Below, piece by piece: positions 9,407 through 18,942 of a stretch of DNA of 64,000 bases. A program made the position numbers and the translations under genes. Origin of the DNA: Colwellia sp. RSH04 (lineage in GTDB: Bacteria > Pseudomonadota > Gammaproteobacteria > Enterobacterales > Alteromonadaceae); the NCBI RefSeq assembly GCF_003545765.1, contig NZ_QXIO01000004.1, forward strand, positions 1 through 64,000, given 5' to 3'. The stretch's first letter is position 1. Each line of letters begins with the position of its first letter. The notes under the pieces were generated by a model. It did no database searches. It was not told the DNA's origin and saw only the letters and a program-made list of their open reading frames with translations.

Positions 9407-10840
9407 TTAATCACTCGGTGTTAATGTGCGTTTTTGTTTTACTGATTCTGGTACTGCTGATGACTTATTCATCGAAATAAAAGCACTTTTAGAACCTTCT
9501 AACGAAAGTAAACGCTCACGAGCTAATGCAGTAAATTTTGCTTTGTACTTTTTATCAATAGGTTTAGCGTCAGGTAATTTTACCGTTCTAGGGTTACGAT
9601 GAACGCCATTTAACAAAAACTCATAATGTAAATGAGGACCTGCCGCTAACCCTGTTGCACCAACATACCCAATAACCTGGCCTTGTTTAACGCGTTGCCC
9701 TTTTTTGACAGCACGTTTAGAAAAGTGCAGGTATTTAGTAACAATACCATTGCCATGCTGAATAAATACGTAATGACCATTGTACTTATTATAAGTTGAA
9801 TGAGTGACTTTACCATTACCCGCGGCTACTACAGGTGTGCCAGTTTTAGCCGCGTAATCAACCCCGCGATGTGCTTTCCATCGCTTTTGAACAGGGTGAA
9901 AGCGTTTTCGTTTAAAACTAGAACTAATATATTTAAAGTTAACTGGAGCGCGCAAAAAGGCTTTACGCATACTTTTACCGTCTGGTGTGTAATATTCGTC
10001 ATCAGTAAACCTTACGGCCTGAAAGACTTCACCTTGGTTAATAAACTCTGCCGCTAATATATTGCCAGTGCCAATATATTCTCCATCAACATATTGCTGC
10101 TCATAAATCACATGGAAACTATCGTCACCACGAATATCTTGTGCAAAATCGATGTCCCAACCAAAAATATTGGCAAAGTTAATGATTTGAGCATCAGACA
10201 ACCCCGCTTTAACACCCGCATTCCAAAAGCTAGAAGTAATAGTGCCATGACTAAATGTCTCTCGTACTTCTATTTGTTTACTCTCTTTATGAGATTGATA
10301 TCTGTCACCAACCAAATCAATAAACAAGGTATCTGTTTTAGATAATGGGTATTCTAATGCCACCAATTGACCATTATCATCACTGGCTATTTTTAGCTCA
10401 TCGCCAACATCAAGCTTTTTCAACAACTTACTGTCTTCACCTTTTGCTGTACTCACTGCATAGGTTGTTTGAGCGCTATAACCAAGACGTTTAAAAATGC
10501 GCGCAAGTGAATCACCACTTTTTACTTTTGCCGTTTGCCACTGATAACTTTGTTTGATTGAAGGTAATTCATTCGCAGGTTCTACAACATCAATTTTCCC
10601 TACAGGTACACTCGGTTCAGGCTCAACAATAGATGGCATTTCAATTGGGGTTATGGTTTGAGCTTCTCCATTTTGTGGTAAAACAACTTGATAACGCTTA
10701 CCTACCGTAAGCATTTCAGCTTCTTCTTCAGCATCTTTAGTAGGTGAAATTAAAATAATCACGATAACGAATAATAAGGCCGTTATTATGATGCGATGAA
10801 TTTTAGGAAGCTGTAAAAAAATTTCTGTAAGGTTTTTCAA
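9407..10840 (-). CDS. M23-family peptidoglycan DD-metalloendopeptidase with LysM-like/OapA domain
   Basis: A 477-residue MepM/YebA-like enzyme that cleaves peptide crosslinks in the cell wall. One transmembrane helix (about 17-34) anchors it; a LysM/OapA-type region (about 95-165, VKSGDSLARIFKRLGYS) follows, then the M23 domain with the zinc motifs HRGVDYAA (about 330) and HLHYEF (about 415). It is divergent from tyrS and operonic with anmK, a neighbourhood common in marine gammaproteobacteria. All catalytic His and Asp residues of the active M23 class are present, so it should be an active hydrolase, unlike degenerate EnvC or NlpD activators. Confidence 0.92.
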   Translation of the reverse strand: MKNLTEIFLQLPKIHRIIITALLFVIVIILISPTKDAEEEAEMLTVGKRYQVVLPQNGEAQTITPIEMPSIVEPEPSVPVGKIDVVEPANELPSIKQSYQWQTAKVKSGDSLARIFKRLGYSAQTTYAVSTAKGEDSKLLKKLDVGDELKIASDDNGQLVALEYPLSKTDTLFIDLVGDRYQSHKESKQIEVRETFSHGTITSSFWNAGVKAGLSDAQIINFANIFGWDIDFAQDIRGDDSFHVIYEQQYVDGEYIGTGNILAAEFINQGEVFQAVRFTDDEYYTPDGKSMRKAFLRAPVNFKYISSSFKRKRFHPVQKRWKAHRGVDYAAKTGTPVVAAGNGKVTHSTYNKYNGHYVFIQHGNGIVTKYLHFSKRAVKKGQRVKQGQVIGYVGATGLAAGPHLHYEFLLNGVHRNPRTVKLPDAKPIDKKYKAKFTALARERLLSLEGSKSAFISMNKSSAVPESVKQKRTLTPSD

Positions 10841-11058
10841 CGAATGACTACTTTTGATCTTTTCAATTGAGCGCTTAAGGCATCAAAACATTAACAATTA
10901 TCACTTACTATAACAAAACTTTTCTAAAAAATACTCACTGAAATGCTATTAAGGTTTTATCCTGTAGCCAAAGTACAGTAGAATTCGACCATTCGCGATA
11001 TGTTACAAAAAATGTTCGCCATACTTTTCAACCTAAAACGATGTAGTGGAGCCTAGGA

Positions 11059-12258
11059 ATGACCGATGTCAGTCAAGCGTTTGCCGAGATAAAACGTGGT
11101 GCAGAAGAAATTTTGCTTGAAGATGAATTATTAGAAAAATTAAAAACTGGCAAGCCATTAAAAATTAAAGCAGGTTTCGATCCCACTGCTCCTGATTTAC
11201 ATTTAGGCCATACCGTTCTTATTAATAAATTACGTCAATTTCAACAGTTAGGTCATGAAGTAATTTTTCTTATTGGTGACTTCACGGGTATGATTGGCGA
11301 CCCTACAGGTAAGAACGTTACGCGTAAACCATTAACTAAAGAAGATGTTTTAGCCAATGCTGAAACATATAAAGAGCAAGTATTTAAAATACTTGATCCA
11401 GCCAAAACCACAGTTGCCTTTAACTCAACATGGATGGATAAAATGGGCGCTGCTGGCATGTTAAAGCTTGCCTCTCGTCAAACGGTTGCCCGTATGATGG
11501 AGCGCGATGACTTTAAAAAACGTTATGCAAATGGTCAAGCCATTGCGATTCATGAATTTATGTACCCGTTAGTACAAGGTTGGGATTCTGTTGCTTTAGA
11601 GTCTGACGTAGAACTTGGCGGTACCGATCAAAAATTCAATTTATTAATGGGTCGTGAATTACAAAAATCTGAGGGCCAGCGTCCACAAACCGTATTAATG
11701 ATGCCGTTACTTGAAGGTTTAGATGGCGTACAAAAAATGTCTAAATCATTAGGCAACTATATTGGCATAACTGATTCACCAAGCGACATGTTTGGTAAAA
11801 TCATGTCAATTTCAGACGATTTAATGTGGCGTTATTACGAATTATTAAGCTTTAAAGAACTTGACGTTATTGAAGGCTACAAAGCTAGCATTGCGGCAGG
11901 CTCTAACCCACGCGATGTAAAGATTGACTTAGCCAAAGAGCTTATTGAACGCTTTCATGATGAAAAAGCAGCGCAAGCAGCACATGAAGAGTTTATTAAT
12001 CGCTTCCAAAAAGGTGCAATGCCAGATGAAATGCCTGAAATCGAGTTGTCTCCTGAAGGCGGCGAAATTCTCATTGCCAATTTATTAAAAGAAGCTGGAT
12101 TAGTCAGTAGCACCTCAGATGCAATGCGCATGATTAAACAAGGCGCAGCCAAAATTGAAGGTGAAAAGGTTAGCGATAAGAGCTTAGTTATAACAGCAGG
12201 TAGCACAGCTGTATATCAGGTGGGTAAACGTAAATTTGCTCGCGTAACGGTTAAATAG
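11059..12258 (+). CDS. tyrS: Tyrosyl-tRNA synthetase
   Basis: A 399-residue class I aminoacyl-tRNA synthetase. The HIGH-type motif is LHLGHT (about 47-52) within [11 protein letters not shown], the KMSKS motif is intact near residue 227 and the C-terminal S4 RNA-binding domain (about 335-395) ends the protein. This is the shorter TyrRS subtype (TyrZ-like) rather than the 424-residue Escherichia coli type. A GTGGAG ribosome site precedes the ATG. A TAGAAT box at 10979-10984 could be its -10, but the matching -35 is weak. It is divergent from the M23 peptidase. Confidence 0.95.
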   Translation: MTDVSQAFAEIKRGAEEILLEDELLEKLKTGKPLKIKAGFDPTAPDLHLGHTVLINKLRQFQQLGHEVIFLIGDFTGMIGDPTGKNVTRKPLTKEDVLANAETYKEQVFKILDPAKTTVAFNSTWMDKMGAAGMLKLASRQTVARMMERDDFKKRYANGQAIAIHEFMYPLVQGWDSVALESDVELGGTDQKFNLLMGRELQKSEGQRPQTVLMMPLLEGLDGVQKMSKSLGNYIGITDSPSDMFGKIMSISDDLMWRYYELLSFKELDVIEGYKASIAAGSNPRDVKIDLAKELIERFHDEKAAQAAHEEFINRFQKGAMPDEMPEIELSPEGGEILIANLLKEAGLVSSTSDAMRMIKQGAAKIEGEKVSDKSLVITAGSTAVYQVGKRKFARVTVK

Positions 12259-12302
12259 TTTATCAACTCACTATCAATAAACTGAATAACCCAAGCAATC
12301 TT

Positions 12303-12342
12303 CGGTCATTAAGTGCGCAACACTCGCTCACTTAACGATCGA
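12303..12342. repeat. Imperfect inverted repeat downstream of tyrS
   Basis: Arms 12303-12316 and 12329-12342 match at 12 of 14 positions (core TTAAGTG / CACTTAA) around a 12-base loop. No T-tract follows on either strand, so it is at best a Rho-assisted or processing hairpin for tyrS mRNA. Confidence 0.45.
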
Positions 12343-12516
12343 ATATTTAACAGTTTTACGCTTACTCTGTTTTATAATCATAAGTATTAGCGTTGACCTG
12401 CACCATTAGCCAGACCAACTGTTCTATCTGGTTCTTACTCAATAAACCTTGTGCTGAGCAAGGAATTAAACCGTGCTTTTTCCTTATAATCCCATAATTT
12501 ACTTCACTACCTTTTC

Positions 12517-12530
12517 TTGATCTAAATCAT
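12517..12530 (+). promoter_or_regulatory. FNR/DNR-type box upstream of nosR
   Basis: TTGATCTAAATCAT matches the FNR consensus TTGAT-N4-ATCAA at nine of ten positions. The TAAACT at 12552-12557 gives a start near 12564, placing the box centre near -41, the geometry of a class II activated promoter. An FNR or DNR-type regulator is thus expected to switch on nosR when oxygen is low. The rest of the 362-base gap 12259-12620 holds the repeats at 12303-12342 and 12550-12579 and nothing else I can support. Confidence 0.7.
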
Positions 12531-12549
12531 AACGATAAAACATAAGATC

Positions 12550-12579
12550 GTTAAACTGTGACATATTGTCGCAGTTAAC
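12550..12579. promoter_or_regulatory. Inverted repeat overlapping the presumed nosR start region
   Basis: ACTGTGACA (12555-12563) and TGTCGCAGT (12567-12575) are complementary at eight of nine positions with a 3-base centre, and the symmetry continues outward to GTTA/TAAC. It lies over the predicted -10 and start site, a typical place for a repressor or second activator. The regulator is unknown. Confidence 0.5.
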
Positions 12580-12620
12580 TCAGTTAATTGCGCTCACAAA
12601 ATTTATAATTCGAGCCATTA

Positions 12621-14774
12621 ATGTTATTACCATTTTTTAAACATTTTCCGAAAAAAGTCTCTACAACGTTGATACAACTTATTGCGTTGACCTTGTGTGT
12701 TGTTTTCCCTGCTCAAGCATTGTTTGTTAGTCCTCCTAAAGACCCAATGCCATTGATTAAAGAAATTTTTCCTGAGCAAACCAAAATTAGTGACAAAGTT
12801 GCCGCTAAAGAAGGCGACCCTATAGTTTGGACCATTTACAAAGGTGAAGATGTTATAGGTTACGCCTTTGAAACAAATGACTTGGCAAAAATCCCTGCCT
12901 ATTCGGGTGAGCCAGTTAATATGCTTGTTGCGATTAACCCTGAAGGTGTCTATCTCGGTGCTAAAGTACTTGAGCATCATGAACCCATTATCTTAGCGGG
13001 TATACCTGAAACGAAATTACATAAATTTGCCGATCAATATAACGGTTTAAGTGTTAAAGACCGATTAAAAGTCGGTGGTAACCAAACCGAAGGTATTGTT
13101 CATATAGATGGCTTATCAGGCGCAACAGTAACCGTGATGGTAATGAATGTTGCGATTGTAAAGGCCGCCACTCAAGTAGCTCGTTCTCTTGGCATCATTA
13201 GCGCTAGCCAAGAAATTATTCAACCGATGGGTACTATTTACCCTGATGTATACTCCAAAGCCGATTGGACGACCCTGACAGGTGATGGTTCTATTCGCAA
13301 ATTGTATTTAAACCGCAAAACAGTTGATGAAGCGTTTGTTGGCACTGAAGCTGAGCATGTTGATGAAGCAACGGCTGAACAAAAGCAAGATATGTTTGCT
13401 GAAATATACTTTGCACAAGTCAATATTCCGACAATAGGTCGCAATTTACTTGGCGATACTGAATACGAATACCTGATGTCCAACCTTAAAGAAGGTGAAC
13501 ATGCACTTGCACTTATGGGTACTGGTTATTCATTTAAAGGTTCAGGTTATGTACGTGGTGCTATCTTTGACCGAATTCAGGTATTACAAAACGGTGAAGC
13601 CTTTGCCTTTCGAGACCTAGATCACACGCGTTTACCAGACATTTATATTGATGGTGCTCCGCGCTTTAACGAGCGTTCTATTTTTATCATTCGTGAGCAT
13701 CATGAATTCAACCCAGCGTCAGATTGGCAATTAGAATTATTAGTTCGTCGTCAAACGGGTCCTTTAGACAGCATATTTACTAGTTTTAAAGCAGACTACC
13801 ATACTTTAGACAAATATATAAATCGTCCGCCAGTCATTATGCCAGAGCCTGAATTAACACTTGCTCAACAAGTATGGAAAGAAAAAAATTCTGAAGTCAT
13901 CATTTTATCAATACTTATGGTTCTTCTGCTGGCATCACTGTTTTTCCAAGATATTTTAGTACGTCACCCTACCTTTATGCATAACTTCCGTCACTTATTC
14001 TTAATTATTACCGTGGTATTTATTGGTTGGTCGTGGGGCGGGCAATTATCAATCGTAAACGTATTTACCTTCTTACAAGCCTTTATGTCTGACTTCTCGT
14101 GGGATTTATTCTTACTTGACCCAATTATTTTCATGTTATGGGGTGCTGCAGCAGTCACTATGCTGTTATGGGGTCGTGCTGTTTATTGTGGTTGGTTATG
14201 CCCATTCGGTGCATTACAAGAATTAATTAACGTGTTTGCGCGTTACATTAAAATCCCACAGTTTGAGTTACCTTGGGCGGTACATGAACGCCTATGGGCT
14301 ATTAAATATTTAATTCTACTTGGCTTGTTTGGTTTATCGATGGAGTCGTTAGCGACTGCTGAACAATTTGCCGAAGTAGAACCTTTCAAAACCACCTTCT
14401 TATTAAAATTTGATCGCGAATGGCCATTTATTATTTATGCCATAGCTTTATTAGCGATTAACGTGGTTAACCGTAAATTCTTCTGTCGTTATCTATGTCC
14501 GCTAGGTGCAGCATTATCAACCAGTAATAGCATAAGACTATTCAGCTGGTTAAGACGTCGCCCTGAATGCGGTCAACCTTGTAAAACCTGTGCTAAAGAA
14601 TGTGAAATTCAAGCGATTAACCCTGATGGTGAAATCAACATGCGTGAGTGTCATTACTGTCTTGATTGCCAGGTAACGTATTTCAATGAAGAGAAGTGTC
14701 CACCATTGAAGAAACTAGCACGGAAAAAGCAGAAGTTTAAAGAAGCAGAAATACCTGCAGTCAATGTAGCTTAA
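12621..14774 (+). CDS. nosR: NosR, membrane FMN/Fe-S protein required for N2O reduction
   Basis: A 717-residue protein. It has an amino-terminal signal segment (about 13-33), a periplasmic FMN-binding domain with the covalent flavin motif SGAT near residue 167, then several transmembrane helices (from about 425) with two CxxxCP motifs (CGWLCP and CRYLCP), and a cytoplasmic ferredoxin-like tail with CGQPCKTCAKEC and CHYCLDC for [4Fe-4S] clusters. NosR delivers electrons to NosZ and is needed for its maturation and expression. It is the first gene of the locus, 64 bases before nosZ, and follows an FNR-type box. NosR is a hallmark of clade I nos systems. Confidence 0.95.
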   Translation: MLLPFFKHFPKKVSTTLIQLIALTLCVVFPAQALFVSPPKDPMPLIKEIFPEQTKISDKVAAKEGDPIVWTIYKGEDVIGYAFETNDLAKIPAYSGEPVNMLVAINPEGVYLGAKVLEHHEPIILAGIPETKLHKFADQYNGLSVKDRLKVGGNQTEGIVHIDGLSGATVTVMVMNVAIVKAATQVARSLGIISASQEIIQPMGTIYPDVYSKADWTTLTGDGSIRKLYLNRKTVDEAFVGTEAEHVDEATAEQKQDMFAEIYFAQVNIPTIGRNLLGDTEYEYLMSNLKEGEHALALMGTGYSFKGSGYVRGAIFDRIQVLQNGEAFAFRDLDHTRLPDIYIDGAPRFNERSIFIIREHHEFNPASDWQLELLVRRQTGPLDSIFTSFKADYHTLDKYINRPPVIMPEPELTLAQQVWKEKNSEVIILSILMVLLLASLFFQDILVRHPTFMHNFRHLFLIITVVFIGWSWGGQLSIVNVFTFLQAFMSDFSWDLFLLDPIIFMLWGAAAVTMLLWGRAVYCGWLCPFGALQELINVFARYIKIPQFELPWAVHERLWAIKYLILLGLFGLSMESLATAEQFAEVEPFKTTFLLKFDREWPFIIYAIALLAINVVNRKFFCRYLCPLGAALSTSNSIRLFSWLRRRPECGQPCKTCAKECEIQAINPDGEINMRECHYCLDCQVTYFNEEKCPPLKKLARKKQKFKEAEIPAVNVA

Positions 14775-14838
14775 AAAAGATTTAACGTAGTAATACAACA
14801 AACATAATTAGACAAGATTTTAAAAGTGGAGAAAAGCA

Positions 14839-16737
14839 ATGAGTAAAGAAGAGAACAGCTCCAATGAAGTAGCATTGGAAAATGAAGGCCGTCGTAAGTT
14901 TTTCGGCAAAACAGCTTTAATTGGTGCTGGTGCAGTAGCTGCCCCTATGACAGCAGCTATGTTCGCATCTACTGCTAAAGCTCGTGCTGCAGAAGCTGGT
15001 AATAGTGCTGTAGTTCACCCGGGTGAATTAGATGAGTACTACGGTTTCTGGTCAGGTGGTCACTCTGGTGAAGTACGTATTATGGGTATTCCATCAATGC
15101 GTGAACTTATGCGTATCCCTGTATTTAACACTGACTCTGCTACAGGCTGGGGTTTAACTGACGAATCTAAGCGTATTAAGGGCGAAAGTGCCGATATCAT
15201 GATGGGCGATTCTCATCATCCTCATATGTCAATGACTGATGGTCGTTACAATGGTAAATACGTTTTCATCAACGATAAAGCAAACTCTCGTGTAGCACGT
15301 ATTCGTTGTGATGTAATGAAAGTTGATAAAATGATCACTATTCCTAATGTACAAGCAGTACATGGTTTACGTGTTCAAAAAGTACCGCATACAAAATACG
15401 TTGTATGTAATGGTGAGTTCGAAATTCCAATGAATAACGACGGTAAAGCTGGCATGGAAGATGTTAGTACTTACCGTTCTTTATACAATGTGATCGATGC
15501 TGAAAAAATGGAAGTTGCTTTCCAAGTAATGGTTGATGGTAACTTAGATAACACCGATGCTGATTACGATGGTAAGTATTTCGCGTCTACTTCATATAAC
15601 TCAGAAATGGGTATGAACTTAGGCGAAATGATTTCTTCTGAACGTGATCATGTGGTTGTTTTCAACCTTGCACGTTGTGAAGCAGCGCTTAAAGCAGGTA
15701 AATTCAAAACTTACAATGGTAACAACGTACCTGTATTAGATGGCCGTAAAGGTTCAGAATTAACTCGTTACATACCTGTACCTAAGTCTCCTCATGGATT
15801 AAATACTTCACCAGACGGTAAGTACTTCATGGCAAATGGTAAATTATCACCAACAGTATCAATTATCGCTATTGATAAATTAGATGCTTTATTTGCTAAT
15901 AAAATTAAAGAACGTGACACCATCGTAGGTGAGCCAGAATTAGGCTTAGGTCCACTTCATACTGCGTTTGATAATAAAGGCCATGCTTTCACAACGTTAT
16001 TCTTAGATAGCCAAGTAGCTAAATGGAATATTGAAGAAGCAATTGAAGCGTACCAAGGTAAAAAAGTTAACTATATTCGTCAAAAGCTTGATGTACATTA
16101 CCAACCAGGTCATAACTCAACGTCTTCAGGTGAAACGCGTGACGCTGATGGTAAATGGTTAGTCTCGCTTTGTAAGTTCTCTAAAGATAGATTCTTACCT
16201 GTTGGTCCATTAAAACCAGAAAATGATCAATTAATTGATATCTCTGGCGATGAAATGAAACTTGTTCATGATGGTCCTACTTTCGCTGAACCACATGACG
16301 GTACAATCATTCACCGTAGTAAAGTAAAACCAAATAAAGTTTGGTCGCGTGATGATTCAATTTTCGCTCCTACCTTGGCACAAGCTAAGAAAGATGGCGT
16401 AAATACCATGACTGACAACAAAGTTATTCGTGATAAGAATGATCCTAAGAAGGTACGTGTTTACATGACATCTATCGCACCGAACTACGGCATGACTGAG
16501 TTTAAAGTTAAGCTAGGTGATGAAGTAACGGTTATCGTAACTAACTTAGATATGGTTGAAGATGTAACCCATGGTTTCTGTATGACTAACCACGGTGTAC
16601 AAATGGAAATCGGTCCACAAGCGACTTCTTCTATTACCTTTACAGCGAATAAACCAGGTGTTCAATGGTACTACTGTAACTGGTTCTGTCATGCGCTACA
16701 CATGGAAATGCGTGGTCGTATGTTAGTTGAAGCATAA
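14839..16737 (+). CDS. nosZ: Nitrous-oxide reductase, clade I (Tat-exported)
   Basis: A 632-residue periplasmic copper enzyme reducing N2O to N2. A twin-arginine leader (RRKFFG near 19, then a hydrophobic run ending AKARA) shows export in folded form, typical of clade I. The seven-bladed propeller holds the CuZ histidines, including DSHHPHMS (about 125). The C-terminal cupredoxin domain carries the CuA ligands Cys613, Cys617, His621 and Met624 in [18 protein letters not shown] precedes the ATG. The final 55 bases of the gene are the first copy of a tandem repeat continuing to 17211. Confidence 0.97.
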   Translation: MSKEENSSNEVALENEGRRKFFGKTALIGAGAVAAPMTAAMFASTAKARAAEAGNSAVVHPGELDEYYGFWSGGHSGEVRIMGIPSMRELMRIPVFNTDSATGWGLTDESKRIKGESADIMMGDSHHPHMSMTDGRYNGKYVFINDKANSRVARIRCDVMKVDKMITIPNVQAVHGLRVQKVPHTKYVVCNGEFEIPMNNDGKAGMEDVSTYRSLYNVIDAEKMEVAFQVMVDGNLDNTDADYDGKYFASTSYNSEMGMNLGEMISSERDHVVVFNLARCEAALKAGKFKTYNGNNVPVLDGRKGSELTRYIPVPKSPHGLNTSPDGKYFMANGKLSPTVSIIAIDKLDALFANKIKERDTIVGEPELGLGPLHTAFDNKGHAFTTLFLDSQVAKWNIEEAIEAYQGKKVNYIRQKLDVHYQPGHNSTSSGETRDADGKWLVSLCKFSKDRFLPVGPLKPENDQLIDISGDEMKLVHDGPTFAEPHDGTIIHRSKVKPNKVWSRDDSIFAPTLAQAKKDGVNTMTDNKVIRDKNDPKKVRVYMTSIAPNYGMTEFKVKLGDEVTVIVTNLDMVEDVTHGFCMTNHGVQMEIGPQATSSITFTANKPGVQWYYCNWFCHALHMEMRGRMLVEA

Positions 16738-16770
16738 GCGTTAACTTCATACTAAACAGTTTAGTAACTA

Positions 16771-16801
16771 AAAACCTGATGCGTTAGTATCAGGTTTTTT
16801 T
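16771..16801 (+). terminator. nosZ terminator, copy 1
   Basis: AAACCTGAT pairs with ATCAGGTTT around an 8-base loop, followed by a run of seven T. It is 34 bases after the nosZ stop codon. Confidence 0.92.
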
Positions 16802-16925
16802 ATGGATAAAAATCAACAACAGAACGTGTTCTGTCACGCAGCTATACAAACTAAACGTGGAAATGCGTGGTCGTATGTTAGTTGAAGCATAAGCATTAAC
16901 TTCATACTAAACAGTTTAGTAACTA

Positions 16926-16956
16926 AAAACCTGATGCGTTAGTATCAGGTTTTTTT
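16926..16956 (+). terminator. nosZ terminator, copy 2
   Basis: Identical hairpin and T-tract to copy 1, displaced by 155 bases as part of the tandem repeat. Confidence 0.85.
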
Positions 16957-17080
16957 ATGGATAAAAATCAACAACAGAACGTGTTCTGTCACGCAGCTAT
17001 ACAAACTAAACATGGAAATGCATGGACGACTGTTAGTTGAAGCATAAGCGTTAACTTCATACTAAACTGTTTAGTAACTA

Positions 17081-17111
17081 AAAGCCTGATGCGTTAGTAT
17101 CAGTTTTTTTT
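17081..17111 (+). terminator. nosZ terminator, copy 3 (degenerate)
   Basis: Third copy of the hairpin. Two base changes (AAAGCCTGAT on the left, ATCAGTTTT on the right) weaken the stem, though the T-tract remains. Confidence 0.65.
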
Positions 17112-17239
17112 ATGGATAAAAATCAACAACAGAACGTGTTCTGTCACGCAGCTATACAAACTAAACATGGAAATGCGTGGACAACTGTTAGTTAAAGCAT
17201 AAGCGTTAACTACAATTGTTTTGATACTGTTATTTCGTA

Positions 17240-18877
17240 TTAACGTTTTAATTCAGCAGCATACAACACATCATTATCTTGTACATAAAACTGCTCTGCA
17301 TCAGCATGCTGCCACCAATGCAACCATGTCTCTTCATCCACTTTATTGTCAATTAAACTATTATGTTGAAGTGGTTTTGTTAAACTTCCAATAGACATCT
17401 GCACACCATATGGTGAACGACGTTTAATCATATTTGGAGTAAGCTTTGCAGGATCATCAAGACCGATACTGCCGACTAATTCATAAAAGCTTTTTAATGT
17501 GTTTTGATGAAAGTTTTTAACGCGTTCACTTTTAGCTTCAATATCTATCGCTAAAGCACGAACAGGATCTTGCGTCGCAATGCCAGTAGAACAATTATTT
17601 GTATTACATTGCCTTGATTGAATACAACCAATGGCCATCATCATAGTCCGTGCTGCATTAACAATATCTGCGCCCACAGCTATTTTGGCCAATAAATCGA
17701 AACTTGAAGCTGTTTTCCCTGACGCTATAATTTTAATTTGCTCCCTAAATCCCATACCGACTAAAGCATTATGAACAAAATGAACACCTTCTAAACATGT
17801 CATACCCAGCCTATTACTAAACTCTACCGGCGCTGCACCTGTACCACCTTCAGCACCGTCAACAGTAATAAAATCTGGTAATATTTGCGTTTCATGCATC
17901 GCTTTACATAAGCTTAAAAATTCAGCTGGATTACCGATGCACAATTTAAAACCAACAGGTTTCCCACCACTTAAAGTACGTACTTTATCAACAAAATTCA
18001 GCAACGCTTTAGGTGTTGTACACTCAGGGTTCACAGCTGGAGATACACAATCTTTGTCCATACTGATATATCGTATTGCTGCAATTTCTTCTGTAATCTT
18101 AGCCTTAGGCAAAACACCACCATGACCCGGTTTTGCCCCTTGGCTTAACTTAATCTCAATCATTTTAACTTGCGGTAATAACGCCGTTTTTTTAAAACTC
18201 TCTTCAGCAAAGTTACCTAAATCATCTCGACAACCAAACAAACCCGTACCTAATTGCCAGACAAGATCTCCACCATGTTTTAAATGATATGAACTAACAC
18301 CACCTTCACCTGTGTTATGAAAACACCCCGCTTTTTTAGCTCCTAAGTTCAATGCCTCGATAGCCGACCAACTCAAAGCGCCAAAGCTCATCGCAGAGAT
18401 ATTAAGATATGATGCATTATATGGCTGTAAGCAACTAGTTGAGCCTATAGTGATACGCTTAGCAGATTCTATGACTTTACTTGGTGCTAATGAATGCCAA
18501 AGGCTAAGGTAGTTATCTTCAAAAAGATCTCGTTGTGTACCAAAAGCGATGGTATCTCTGACATTTTTTGCACGTTGATACACTAAACTACGTTGTTCAC
18601 GATTAAAGGGCTTTTCTTCAGTATCATTCGCAATAAAATATTGTTGTATTTCAACGCGAAACGATTCTAATAGGTAGCGAATATAAGCGACAACAGGATA
18701 AAGCCTGTTTAAGCTATGCTTACTATACTTGAGATCATAAAACCCGATCGCGGTATAACTTAAGGTAAAAATTAAATACAAACTTGCAGCAGTTCCACCT
18801 TGAGCACTAAAAAAGTAAATCGCGGTTAAATTACCAAGCCCTGCTATTAGCCAGTATACCTTTTGCATTATTGTCAT
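17240..18877 (-). CDS. FMN-binding glutamate synthase family protein (GltB-like domain)
   Basis: A 545-residue protein. Two amino-terminal hydrophobic segments (about 5-45) anchor it in the membrane, followed by the glutamate synthase alpha/beta-barrel. The FMN region (GEGGVSSYHLKHGGDLVWQ, GAKPGHGG, DGAEGGTGAAP) and the [3Fe-4S] cysteine cluster CIQSRQCNTNNC are conserved. There is no glutaminase domain, so it is not a complete GOGAT; the reaction is unknown. I start at ATG 18877 because AAGGAA lies just upstream; the longer frame to 19009 would overlap nosD and lacks a ribosome site. It is inserted against the direction of the nos genes. Confidence 0.88.
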   Translation of the reverse strand: MTIMQKVYWLIAGLGNLTAIYFFSAQGGTAASLYLIFTLSYTAIGFYDLKYSKHSLNRLYPVVAYIRYLLESFRVEIQQYFIANDTEEKPFNREQRSLVYQRAKNVRDTIAFGTQRDLFEDNYLSLWHSLAPSKVIESAKRITIGSTSCLQPYNASYLNISAMSFGALSWSAIEALNLGAKKAGCFHNTGEGGVSSYHLKHGGDLVWQLGTGLFGCRDDLGNFAEESFKKTALLPQVKMIEIKLSQGAKPGHGGVLPKAKITEEIAAIRYISMDKDCVSPAVNPECTTPKALLNFVDKVRTLSGGKPVGFKLCIGNPAEFLSLCKAMHETQILPDFITVDGAEGGTGAAPVEFSNRLGMTCLEGVHFVHNALVGMGFREQIKIIASGKTASSFDLLAKIAVGADIVNAARTMMMAIGCIQSRQCNTNNCSTGIATQDPVRALAIDIEAKSERVKNFHQNTLKSFYELVGSIGLDDPAKLTPNMIKRRSPYGVQMSIGSLTKPLQHNSLIDNKVDEETWLHWWQHADAEQFYVQDNDVLYAAELKR

Positions 18878-18911
18878 GCTTATTCCTTGCGCTTTAAATC
18901 TGAAAGTTTTT

Positions 18912-18925
18912 TTAATCAGGATCAA
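18912..18925 (+). promoter_or_regulatory. FNR/DNR-type box upstream of nosD
   Basis: TTAATCAGGATCAA matches TTGAT-N4-ATCAA at nine of ten positions. TATGCT at 18947-18952 would be the -10, with the start near 18959 and the box centred near -41, as at nosR. The second half of the split nos locus thus seems to have its own low-oxygen promoter. Confidence 0.68.
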
Positions 18926-18942
18926 CTGTCTTTCGACAAATA

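Larger units (their letters stand above)
16683..17211 (+). repeat. Tandem repeat derived from the nosZ 3' end and its terminator
   Basis: The block begins inside nosZ (GTTCTGTC at 16683) and recurs at 16828, 16983 and 17138. The last three starts are exactly 155 bases apart, the first step is 145. Each unit carries the last codons of nosZ, its stop, the 15-base palindrome ACTAAACAGTTTAGT, a terminator hairpin and ACAGAAC-GT-GTTCTGT. The last unit stops at about 17211. Later copies show a few point changes in the dead nosZ tail. This is segmental duplication of a gene end, leaving multiple terminators between nosZ and the next gene. Confidence 0.93.

Noticed and set aside
12303..12342. Terminator of tyrS
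   Set aside because: The inverted repeat is imperfect and lacks a T-tract on either strand, so it is reported only as a repeat.
12627..12980. Antisense 117-residue frame over nosR
   Set aside because: Overlaps a confirmed nosR region entirely and has no independent start signal.
16738..17211. The repeat block as a CRISPR array
   Set aside because: Units are 155 bases with identical content and no variable spacers; the sequence derives from nosZ. No cas genes are nearby.
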